DNA of 64,000 nt from Symsagittifera roscoffensis (taxonomy: Eukaryota; Xenacoelomorpha; Acoela; Convolutidae), in the NCBI RefSeq assembly GCF_963678635.1, contig NC_087071.1, forward strand, positions 31,548,141 through 31,612,140. Direction: 5' to 3'. Position numbers and translations under genes: made by a program. This document shows positions 24,379-34,800 of this stretch, one piece after another (position 1 is the first letter of the stretch; each line of letters starts with the position of its first letter). The notes under the pieces are model-generated. The model made no database searches. It was not told the origin of the DNA and was given only the letters and a program-made list of their open reading frames with translations.

Positions 24379-25558
24379 GTTCAACGAAAGAATTTTTTCA
24401 TGTTTCAGCTGTATCATATATTGCAATGCTTAAGAAAACTTTTCAATTAGTTTTTCGCAAGGTCAGTAATTTTTCAGTTTTTTTCGAGGACAAATTAAGT
24501 CTGTCTGTCGTTTTGATTAATTTGATTATGTCTGTCTACCCGTCGCCTAATTTTTTAACTTTCATCCCGTCATGCTCAATTTTCTCGCGAAAACTGAAAA
24601 TCTCAGAAATACAAGATTAGAACTACCGAAATACAATCGCGGGAAAGTAGTGAAAAAAGCAGCGGGGAAATTGCTATTCGCAATTTCCAGATATAAATCA
24701 AACACGAGTAGAATTGTCCTATCTTGAATAGGAAGTAGAGCGATTGTAAACAAAGCAGAGACAAATAAGAAGTGGACCAGAGTGAACCCTCAGTGGAAAG
24801 GTGGACAGCTGGGTTATCCCAATGGTCCAGTTCGAAAAACCAATTCTCGAGTCAAAACTCATTTCCCTTGCTGGAATTCATTGATTACAAACTTCTTGAG
24901 TTAAAACTTAATTACCTTAATGCTAGAGTTACTGATTAATTTACTTACCTCAATTCTCGAGTGTGCTGGTATGTGAGTACCCAATTTAGTTTTCTTGAGT
25001 GTGTTTTGTAATTGTTATGTTGAGATAAGGAGAGTTTTGGGTTGATCCATCTGAAATGGATCAAGGTTTCACTGTCTAATAAAAAGTAACCATACGGACT
25101 GTTCCGACCCTGTTTTAAACGGCGTTCGCGTATTTTAAGTCTTTTGAGACCTAATTATGGGGAAGTTCTGATTTTCTAGAGTGGGGGGTATTTTGGTAGT
25201 GGCCTTTAATCTGTAACGAGGGTTTTAGTCTCATGTTGCAAGTGAACAGAATTGGCTCCGACCGTTCGAGGTAGAAAAACAAGAGATAGTGTCCCTGACT
25301 CTTGGGCCAATGGTTATAGGGCCTATTTTTCTTTAACCTCATATGTGACTTAAGTAGGCGACTGTTACAGTTCAACGAAAGAATTTTTTCATGTTTCAGC
25401 TGTATCATATATTGCAATGCTTAAGAAAACTTTTCAATTAGTTTTTTGCAAGGTCAGTAATTTTTCAGTTTTTTTTCGAGGACAAATTAAGTCTGTCTGT
25501 CTTTTTAATTAATTTGATTATGTCTGTCTACCCGTCGCCTAATTTTTTAACTTTCATC
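23575..25558 (+). repeat. 991-bp tandem duplication of 3' LTR plus flank
   Basis: Unit 1 is about 23575-24566 and unit 2 about 24567-25558. Each carries the LTR without its first ~95 bp, followed by the same ~190 bp of downstream flank (gttcaacgaaag to ctttcatc). The partial second LTR ends at 25369. Because host flank is included, the duplication happened after copy A inserted. The two units differ at scattered positions, so it is not brand new. Confidence 0.9.
24087..24092 (+). promoter_or_regulatory. LTR polyadenylation signal AATAAA
   Basis: AATAAA in the copy A LTR. It is repeated in the duplicated LTR at 25078-25083 and present at the equivalent place in copy B LTRs (TTTATT on + at 30784-30789 and 52690-52695). 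Confidence 0.55.
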
Positions 25559-25810
25559 ACTTATCTATCTATTATATATTTAATTGCGGGCTTCACTATC
25601 TCGCCATGTTTAAGCTGCTTCAACGTAATATTTTTGCATTTTTAATAATTGAAATTTTTCACGTTTCAGCTATATCTTATATTGCAATGGTTAAGGTTTT
25701 TTTTCGATTTTCCAGTTTAAATTTAGTGTTTATTCCATCAAGTTTGAAATAAGCAACCCAATAGTAGGATATTGTCAGAATTTTCCCATGTTTTGCGATT
25801 CTGGCCTCCA
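25559..25810. other. Spacer with weak repeat of copy A flank
   Basis: 250 bp AT-rich, no ORF. The stretch gtttcagctatatcttatat (25664-25683) resembles gtttcagctgtatcatatat found in both copies of the copy A flank (24401 and 25392), so this flank family is itself repeated. Nothing else recognised. Confidence 0.5.
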
Positions 25811-25893
25811 TAATAATAATAATAACAAAGGATTTAGGACTAATCCAAGGGTTCGCATAAAACCCAGTGATTGGGAGGTTCAACGTTCGTGTT

Positions 25894-27660
25894 TCAGTTG
25901 TTAAAGTTTAGTTTCTTCAAATCTCTACAGTTGTTGCAGCCACATAATATCCGCCAAGTGCATGAATCTGATTCGTTGTAGCGGGTTTTGAAGAACTTCG
26001 TATAAACTTCCAGTAGTTTAATTTTGCATCCTGGATCAAAGATTATGTCATATTTGAAGTAATCGTTAAAAAGGTTGGCCAGACGGCAAGCTCGAAACCA
26101 GTAATCGGATTCACACTTCTTCAAACGTATTTGTTGGCAGGCAAAATTTCGTGTTGCTTGTGTTCTTCGAGTACCGATGTCTGTGATGGTTACTTGACTA
26201 CGCCAGTCTATATCAACTTTTCCGGTTAGTATTTTGGCAAACAAGAGAATAACATGAAGTTCTTGATATAAGGAGATTGGAAGGATATCGAGTTTCATGA
26301 GCTTATCCTTATAGGATATGTTGTTTGTGATGAAGATCCATGATACTGCTTTTCGCTGGATACTTTCAAGAGTACCTAAGTCGCCTTTTGATGGTTTCCA
26401 AAGGGCTGATCCGTAGTTTAAAATTGGCACAACATAACAGATATATGCGTTCTTTCTGGTCCAAAACGTCGCTTTTGAAAGATTCCGTTTTAGGATGAAG
26501 AGAGCGTTCAAGGCTTTTTCGGTCCTTTTCTTTGCATGCAGAGTCCACGAGAGTGTGCCATTTACGAGAATTCCCAGATCTTTTATACATTCAGTTGTTT
26601 CAAATTCATGGTTTGGCAGTGCAATAGGAGCTGTACCTTTAATGCAGAGCACTTTACTTTTCCTAAGTTCGTTGACATGAAATTTTCGTCACACCACCGC
26701 CACAGTTTTCTAACGTCTATATTCAGTTTGAAAGGGTTGTCGCCTACAATTTTGTGGTCATCAGCTTAACCGAACGATTTGGACATGACACATGATGGAA
26801 GATCGTTTATGAAAACCAAGAAGAAGAGCGGTCCGAGGATGGAGCCTTGTGGTACGCCACTGAATACTCCTAATTCATCTGAAACAGTGTCATTTAGTCT
26901 CACAGTTTGCTTCCGTTTATAGAAGTAACTTCTTAACAGATTCAAACAGTTTCCACCAATCCCCAGAGCAGCCAACTTTTGTATGAGAAGCTCATGCGTG
27001 ACTTTGCCAAACGCTTTCTCGAAGTCTATATAGAAGATATTCAGATAGGAGCAGTTTTCAGACTCTAAGCAGCTATAGATTTCATGCAGATATTCTATAA
27101 GGTACGTTATAGTTGACCGTTTGGATCTGAAACCATGTTGGGCTGATGCCAGAGTTGGGTAAACAATTGGAGTCAGCTTCTCGAAAATCAGTTTCTCTAG
27201 CAGTTTTGAAACTGTTGAAAGCAGGCTTACAGGCCTGTAATTACTCACATCTTGTTTATCTCCGTCTTTGAGTATTGGTGCAATTTCACTGACTTTCCAT
27301 TTTTCCGGAAATCGGGCTTTATTTGCGATGAGGTTAAACAGTAAGTGCAGTGATTTCGGCAGTGACTTGGAGAGACTCTTCAGAATCCGGTCCTTTGGCT
27401 TTATTTACGTCCAGTAGTTGCAGAGCGTTTCCTATTTCATCGGTCGTAAAGTGAATCTGATTTAGTTGGGTGCTACTTTGTTCGCCTATTTTCGTATAGT
27501 AGGTGTTTTGAGTGAACACTGATTGAAACTATTCGTTGAATAATATTACTTTTTCAATATCTGTATTGGCAGTTCTTTGATCCAAAAAAATTTCCGTAAG
27601 GATAGTGTTCGACTTGGTGATCGACTTCAAGTATCTCTGTATGTCGCTGAATTTGCCTTC
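25894..27660 (-). pseudogene. LINE reverse transcriptase, with a stop in the catalytic motif
   Basis: RT motifs in order on the minus strand: DVNKAKGPD (about 27400), one small frameshift near 27385, KWKVSEIAPILKDGDK (about 27280), NYRPVSLLSTVSKLLE (RT2), YIDFEKAF (first Asp), GVPQGSILGPLFFLVFINDLP (RT4-5), then FG-stop-ADDHK at 26767-26786, where YADD is expected. The C-terminal thumb part is open from 26652 to 25894 (LGILVNGTLSW; NYGSALW). The tyrosine-to-TAA change alone would cut off catalysis. Confidence 0.85.
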
Positions 27661-27720
27661 CTTGAAGAGCGTCATCTCATGTAGATGCTGGTCATTTTGA
27701 AGCGACAGCGTGAGCTCAGT

Positions 27721-29190
27721 TTATAGACATTCGATTTTGACTTTGTTTGACGGCGTGGGCTGCCGTTGTTGTTTCAATTGAAGTGTATTTATCTTCTTGA
27801 TGAGGTTTGAAGAGTTGCCACTTACCCATGGAGCCAGTTCGGACCTATGTTTTGTAGTTATTGGAAGAAAATCCTTTAGTAGCCACTTATACCAAAGTTC
27901 AACCATCAAGTCCACGTTGCTCATCCAGTTTGGTCGGAAGGGATGTTGGAGAATGAACTCATTAATTTCTTTCCAGTTAGCTTTCTTGTATGCAAATATA
28001 CCGAAGTCTAGCTTTTGTTTGGGAGACGGTGAAGAGATATGTACAGGTCGGATGTCAAACGAGACTTTAGCTTGATAAGGTTTGTGATCAGAATTGAAGA
28101 GACTTCTCAGATGGTTATCAGTGACTATGCTTGTCACATACTGGGGTTTATTGCATAAGAGAACATCCAGTGACCTTATGTCCTGGGTTTTTATGAGTTG
28201 CTGAAAATTTGATTCACATAGTTCATTGAGGATTGTTTGCTCGAAGAGAGATGTTGACGTCATTGAGGGCCAGTGTGTAGATGAAAGATTGATGTCTCCA
28301 GCTATATATGAGCAAACAGTACTGTATTCGTACTCTATATGAGCAAACAGCCTAATGAACTTTAGGAGCTCAACGATGTCCGAAAGAGTCCATGTGTACG
28401 CACTGTTTGACGGGGCGCTGTAAAGACAACATATTAGGAATGTTTTATTTAAGCATATACAGTCTTGAAAAATTGAGTCAATTTGAGAGCTTGGAATGTT
28501 TTTGCTTACTGCTATCAGTACACCGCCATGCTTTGTCAACCCTTTATCAGATAGTCTGCCTTTTCGATGTATCGCATAGTTGGTTAGAAACAGACCTATA
28601 ACGCTAATGCTCTCTGTGAGCCACGATTCTGTTAGGCAGATAATTTGATAAATATGTTTCACTTGAACGGCATTGGAGAAATTGGTTCGACGTTGGTATT
28701 CAAGTATACTTCTCACATTGTAAATTAGTATATTTATGAAAGCTGCCACGGGAAGCTTCTCTTTTGTCCACTTTGCGCCCTGTTGAATGAACAGGGTTGC
28801 GTCACCAACACGCAGATTTTTCGGATCGGCGCCTTCATTTATCAGTTCTCGTCGTCTCACAAGAGCTAAGTTTTCAAGGCCAGCTTCTTCTTTTGTCAGT
28901 TGTTTGCTGAGAAAGATTGGTTGACTGAAAGTTTTCAGCTTTCTCACCGATAGCAGTACCATTCGACGCTGATATGCATTTGGAACTTTTAATAGGATAG
29001 TTCTCGTTTTGTTTTCTTCATATTGGTCAAGTCTTATGACGTCGCCTATAATAGCATTGACTTCCATATGGGTTAGTAGTTTGTGAACTTCTGCAAGGTC
29101 GTGTTCTTGGCGTACTCTTGCTTCTTTTTCCGTTGATTCTGGGATACCACGTATACGAATTCCATCGAGTTCTTCGGGAGGTTTCGGCAT
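27721..29190 (-). pseudogene. LINE ORF1-like segment and APE endonuclease
   Basis: 489 codons are open from the methionine at 29190; the frame stays open upstream to about 29290. The first ~160 residues (IRIRGIPEST, then TRTILLKVPN and PIFLSKQLTKEE) resemble the RRM-plus-C-terminal region of LINE ORF1 proteins. Residues from about 165 on look like an AP endonuclease, with YNVRSI (normally the N of block I) and ICLTESWL (catalytic Glu block). A TAA ends the frame at 27721 in the linker to the RT, where the family would normally read through as one ORF. A second stop (TAG) lies near 27530. Confidence 0.75.
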
Positions 29191-29309
29191 TTGTTCTTGT
29201 GATTTGGTAATCGGACTATTTTGGGCTGGTTGCCCGGAATCGGGCGGTTTCCTTGTGAGAAGCGTTTTGATTTGAATAATGAATGAATATGAATAACCAA
29301 ATCTTTTCT

Positions 29310-30495
29310 TGAAAATTTCTCAATTTTTGAAATTCTCGCCCTGTAGTTGGGTGCTGTCAGGGTACCCTCAGGGGTTGCCAATCTTGCCTCCACTTCTCAC
29401 TTCTCAAATCCTTGTAGGTTTCGAGATATGACGTTTTTTATTCAAAAACTTAGATTTTAAAAAATTCCATAATTTTGAAGATCTCAATCCTGTTGTTGGA
29501 TATTGTGAGGGTACTCTCAGGGGTTGCAAATCTTGCCCTTGATAATGGCTGCTTAAATCCGTGTAGTTTTCGAGATGACATTTTTTTTGGACTTTCTTGA
29601 ATATTTATCAGAAAACTTAGATATAAAAAATTTAACAAAACTTGAAATTACCATCTATGTAATGAGGCTCTGACAGGGTACGCTCCGGAATTACGAATTT
29701 CGCTGCCAAATATATTTATTCAAATCTTTGTAGTTTTCGAGATATGACGTTTTTTTATGATTTTCTCCGAAATTTTCAAAAAAAACATAAATGTTAAAAA
29801 GTTCCATAACTTTGAAGATATAATAATCCTGCTATTGGAATATTCGAGGGTACTCTCAGGGGGTTGCGAATCTTGCCTCTGAATAGGACTGCTGTACAAA
29901 ATCTTGCAGTTTTCCAGATATAATTAGTAGCAAAAAGTTCGGACAGACAGAATTAATTAAAATGAGCAATCAGGGCTTTTTGACGCTTCTTTGCATGCAA
30001 AATCTGACGCCAGACAACCTTGAACTTTTTGTCATACCAAATTCGAAAAGCAAGATTGTCGATTATCCGATGATTATGCTAGCCTAATTTTTAAATGCTG
30101 CGACATAGTTAGCAAAAGTAGATAAAAAAACTAAAAACTAGAGTTATTTTTGAACAAAAAAAAACATTAGGCCGTTCCAAAAAAAAACAAACGGTTGGAA
30201 GATGATCAAATCATTCGAAATTTAGAAATTAATTGTAGAAAAATTTTAGCCACCCTGTTTCCGTTTCAAGGTTTACTATTCCCCGCTTCGGATGCAATTG
30301 CCCGCCGTGGTTATAAATTTTAAGCGATACTCTGCGTTATGAACTTTCGACGTTATGTTTATTTCAGTTTTAGTTTCCGTTGATGTCTATACAGTTGCTC
30401 TTTTTAATTAATTCTGTCTGTCCGAACTTTTTGCAACTCTCTATATGACGTTTTTTGGTGATTTTTTTTAAAAAATTTCATGAAAATTAAATTAC
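29310..30495. repeat. Degenerate ~150-180 bp tandem repeat series, left block
   Basis: Units share the phrases gggtactctcaggggttgca, aatcttgcc, ttttcgagatatgacgtttt and caaaacttag. Anchors lie near 29360, 29508, 29670 and 29848. The series is interrupted by the MITE at 29930-30434 and then by copy B at 30496, and continues at 53290. Sequence identity between units is low, so this is an old minisatellite-like array. No coding potential. Confidence 0.75.
29930..30434. mobile_element. MITE with perfect 33-bp terminal inverted repeats
   Basis: The 33 bp at 29930-29962 (beginning gcaaaaagttcggacagaca) are the exact reverse complement of 30402-30434. The interior of about 440 bp has no ORF. Outside the perfect arms the next ~10 bp still match partly. 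Comparing the flanks with neighbouring repeat units suggests a short AT-rich target duplication (ATAT/TATA). The superfamily is not assignable by eye. Confidence 0.85.
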
Positions 30496-31383
30496 TGTAA
30501 CAGTCGCCTACTTTAGTCACATATGAGGCTTAAGAAAAATAGGCCCTATAACCATTGGCTCAAGAGTCAGGGACACTATCTCTTGTGTTTTTCCGCCTCA
30601 AGAACGGTCGGAGCCAATTCGGTTCGCTTGCGACATGAGACTGGAACCCATTACAGCTTAAAGGCCACTACCAAAATACCCCCCCACTCTAGAAATAAAG
30701 ACGTCCCCATACTTAGGTCTCGGGATACCCAAAATACATGAACGCCGTTAAAAACCGGGTCGGAACAATCCGCTTAGTTACTTTTTATTGGACAGTGGAA
30801 CTTTGATCCATTTCAGATGGATCAACCTAAAACTCGCCTTATCTCAACATAACTATCATAAAATACACTCGAGAAATTTAAATTGGAACTTACATATCGA
30901 CGCACTTGAATATGAGGAGTAAGTTATAACTGAGCAGCTTGAGAATTAAGTAATATAACTAAATAAGTTTTAAGGCCAATTAGTTTCAATAACAGAAGTA
31001 AGTTTTTGTCTCTAGAATCAAAGTCTCTGAATGAACCCTTTGGACACTCGAGTTGTCCACTCTTCCATTCAGAGTCCACTCCTTTCCATTCGAATAATTG
31101 TTCTGTCTCAAGTCCGTATTCGATTCTCCTGTTTTCAGGACAAGACAGCTCTACTCTCTTGATATTTCGTATCGAGAAATTGCGAATAGCAATTTCCTGC
31201 CTTTTTCTTGAGTAGTTTCCCGCAATTGTTAATTCGGGTGTTCTGATTTCTGACTTTTTCATTTTCAGTTGGTTCGAGAAAATTGAGCATGACAGGCTCG
31301 ATTCGAATTTTGCAAAATTAAAATTTCACTCCAAAATTACGTATTTCTCAAGGTCAAACCCCCAGACATGACCGACTGGCACA
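30496..31383 (-). repeat. Copy B 3' LTR (888 bp)
   Basis: On + it reads TGTAACAG to GGCACA, so the element-sense LTR is TGTGCC to TTACA. It matches 52402-53289 at a constant offset of 21906 with no difference seen. Poly(A) signal on the minus strand at 30789-30784. The short ORFs inside (for example 30924-31262) occur in both LTRs only because the LTRs are the same sequence. Confidence 0.96.
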
Positions 31384-31397
31384 TACTCCCCGGACTC
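31384..31397 (-). promoter_or_regulatory. Copy B polypurine tract
   Basis: Element-sense gagtccggggagta abuts the 3' LTR start TGTGCC. The same bases precede the copy A 3' LTR. Position and purine bias fit the plus-strand primer. Confidence 0.7.
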
Positions 31398-31822
31398 GAG
31401 ATCGATGTCCTCATCGTGTGTTGTCATCTGCCAATAAGTCCCAGAGAACCGAGTGTTGCTCAAGATACAGTGCCAGTGGTCATTTACAGAAGTTTGCATC
31501 GGACTTAAGTTTATCTACCTTCCAAAATTCACAACCATATAAAATTTTCACACTATCGCTAAACAGCAATCAAAATCTGCACACACCTGCACCCATGGAT
31601 CCCCGCTTTTTAAGCTGGTAATTTTAAAATTTCTTTTGTCCTATTTCAGTCAGAGAATTGTCATGCATCAATTTGATTTATATACTAGATCTATCATATT
31701 AATAACAATATCTTATTCGTCTAAAATTTCTTTTTCGTGAACCCAGATTTCATCCAAGTTCACGCTCAAGCCCCCTCCCTCTCAAGACTCAAGACTCTAG
31801 AATTTCCTTTCGAGCCACTGGC
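31398..31822 (-). other. Copy B 3' untranslated region
   Basis: 425 bp between ORF3 and the polypurine tract. It is similar in order to copy A 23047-23470 (for example ccagtggtcatttacagaag, seen in reverse). No ORF, hairpin or array stands out. Confidence 0.6.
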
Positions 31823-34800
31823 TCACCTCATGTTCTTCGCCTTCGAGGTACCTGATACCGGTGTTCTTGGCACTGTAATTTGTTCCAATAGTGCCTCTTC
31901 GTCATCGGAGCTAATCACAATTTCCTCCCAGGCCTTCAGCTGTTCATAGGCTCGCATCCACTCTCTCTGCTCTTGCAACCTTTTCAATTGACTTGGTAGG
32001 CCTTTCACCTTCGACTCCCGGTTCAAGCAGAAGGAGTTATGAAGACTCAAGCTCACATTCCTCGCCAGGTCCTCCTCCAGTATCGTTTCCCTCGCTCTAG
32101 AATTGTCTCTGGATATTCTGCCTACTCTTTTCCACCCCGCCGTGATTGCGTTTCGATGGGTTAGCAGAGGTCTCTTAAAGGCATCTGGCCCTATTTCAGC
32201 TTGGAATTGTCGATATTCCTTCTGATGTTTCCTCATGTGGTCCTTTGTCACTGCATACAACCAGGATGTTAACGTCGCACGAAACCAAGGAAAGAATCTC
32301 AGGCGGCTCCATATGTGTCTGACTTGCACTGGTATGGCGAATACCTTGCATGCAGTCTCGAACAACTCCAGTCTCCTGCTGTAATCTATCGCATAAATCG
32401 ATTCAGCTGTTGGCGCTCTCGATTCTCTGTACTTCGCTATATTCTCCTCAATCCATCTCAGAGCCAGCATCGTGCTTACCACTAAGATGGTCACCTTTTG
32501 TCGATACTCCGGTAGTCCTAGCGACTTAATTTCTTCTACGTCCCAGATCAGACAGAGATTGGCGCGGTCCGGGTACCACACTGTCTGCGCCAGACAGTGG
32601 CATGGACAATCCCCATGCGTGAGGTCGATGCTTCTAAGGTTGCGTTCTCCCGAAGCTTCTAGGAGAGGCTCAAGTTCCATCATTTTCTCATGCACCACGT
32701 CGACTTCTTCCGAGCTTGAAGCACCTACTGCGGGTTTCCCCACCACGTTCTGCTTCCCATGATCACTTGCATTTTCGCTCTCCAAGCCTAGAAGTTCTTC
32801 ACCCCAGATTTCACTCAAGTCATCTCTTTGCTCCCTTGGTACTGCTCCTCGGATCTTCCTCAATAGCTTGTGTGAGTGGTGTGACATCCGAGCTAGTCTC
32901 ACGCACTTGGGCACTGAGAAGGCTTTGTCTATCATCACCCTCTGGCTGGACACCTCCACCATCGCCATGTGTAGTGGATAGTGGCTCCCACATAGGTTAG
33001 CCAACACTGATCCCACTAAGGATTTTGCATTTAGAGGCAATCCATAGGCTTCGCTCATGGGAAATCCCATCTCTGCCTCGAGTCCGATCTTCCAACTCTT
33101 GATGTGCTTCTGGTTCACTTGTAGCACTCCGGGCCATGATTCCACGCTTAACGCGGTCACCAGGTGATGTTCTGACTCTAGCCTCTCCAGTGACTGGAGA
33201 CTGCACATTCTTGAGAAGAATCCCAAGGCTGTCGCTAGGTTCACGGTGGTCCTCGCGTAACATTCAGCCACTATCTGTACCTCACTCTTCTCCCTTTCAG
33301 TGATATCTTCAAACCAGGTAGTGAGGTCCTCTTTCTGGAAAGATTGTATCCTGACGCATAATCGTCCATCACAAATATGTTCGCCGTTACTGCATGTCGA
33401 ATCAAGACAACTGCCCGGCTCCATCCTCCTCACCGGCTCTGTTCCACTTGTCACCTCACTTGATTCTTTCACCTGAGGCAAGATCAGTTTGTGTACTATG
33501 CTCAAGATCGCCAAGTCCTCATCCTCTGTCGGTGCCAATCTCACTCGCTCAGTGACCTCCTCAATCATACTTGCATGGGGATGTGGACACCAGGAAGGTC
33601 TGAGTAATTTCCATACCACTCCCAGGTTCGTGATCAACACGCCACTCCCATCACCCATTTTTAGCTCCACTCTTTTACTTGAGCGTGGCACACTTATCAC
33701 TCCCGGCATCCCCTCAAGAACCAGACCCAGGCTAGGTCTCTCTCTCTCCACAACGTCTATCTCCACTATCTTCTCTGTCCAGAACTTCAACAGCTCCGCC
33801 ACTTCATAATTTCTGTTGGCTCCTCCAGCTTCCAGGTCCAAGAAGGGGTTGTACGCCATTCCCATTACTCCAGAAACATATTGGTACTCTCCCTTTCTGT
33901 TGAGTTTCAAGTACTCCCCTGACGAAGCCAGGTTGCGGTGAACGTCGTGCTCCTCTTCGAACTTCTTGTTGTAGAGCCTCCGTATCTCATCCAACTTCCT
34001 ATGGTTCTCCAGAGATTGCCTAGAACCATCCTCCCTCTCTATCCCAGTGCTCTGATACACATTCAAGATGACTGTGGAGACTCTCCTTTCCAACGTCTTG
34101 CTTGCGACTGCTTTCTGATGACATGCTAGGATGGTACTGTCAGTCATCATCGACATCGTCCACCTCAAGAAACAGGTTGCATCCTTCCTCCTTGCCAGAC
34201 TCAAGCCTGAGTTGTCCTTGGCAACGTGCTGCATCAACATTCGGTATATCTCTAGATTTTTTCCTCCCAGCTTCAACTTGTCGTATGAAGTCAGCGTTTC
34301 CAGCTCTATCCCCAACAGGCTCCACGCGAACATCAGTTGTCCTGCAGTCCTGATAAAGGGATTCGCCATCAGTGGTGGTGCCGATGAGGATGTCCTCATC
34401 GCCTCTTCAAAATGATCCTTCAATAAGTTCTGCCAGGATCTCTTCAGCTGGTTTGCCAACTCTATCTTGTTGACCTCAGCCTTCTGCTGGGTGGCCCAGC
34501 TGTATCGTTTGCGAGCCACTCCACTGTTCAACTTCTTCAAACAGCCTTCCATCTCCTTCAATGTCTCGAGAGCTATCCACCATGGTCGGGAGGTGTTTCT
34601 GGTTTTATTTTTCTCAAGTGGATCACTGGTCACTTGCTTCCCGACGGCTTGATGTTCACTTGAGACCCACTCTTTGCCAACATCTACTTCCCAGGTCTGC
34701 CCGCTCGTCGAACCTCGCTTCATTTTTATTCTTTGAGGTTTGAAATCCTCCTCCGTCACGGAACTAGTGGGATTCTCCATTTCTTTTTCTATGTCGAGCA

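Larger units (their letters stand above)
25811..29290 (-). mobile_element. Broken CR1/Jockey-type LINE (non-LTR retrotransposon)
   Basis: On the minus strand the order is an ORF1-like RNA-binding segment, an APE-type endonuclease and a reverse transcriptase, followed after the stop by a short (TTA)n stretch (about 25811-25828) that may be its 3' tail. The 5' end fades near 29290, where the local tandem repeats begin, so it is 5'-truncated. Several stops and one frameshift make it inactive. The clade is inferred only from motif style and gene order; no search was possible. Confidence 0.85.

Noticed and set aside
24500-24560. tctgtctgtc-rich flank of copy A as an end of the 505-bp MITE
   Set aside because: It shares only a short motif with the 33-bp inverted end; no paired end nearby.
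30924-31262. 112-codon frame within the copy B LTR (also at 52830-53168)
   Set aside because: Identical only because LTRs are identical; it is not kept in copy A's LTR and has no recognisable motif.
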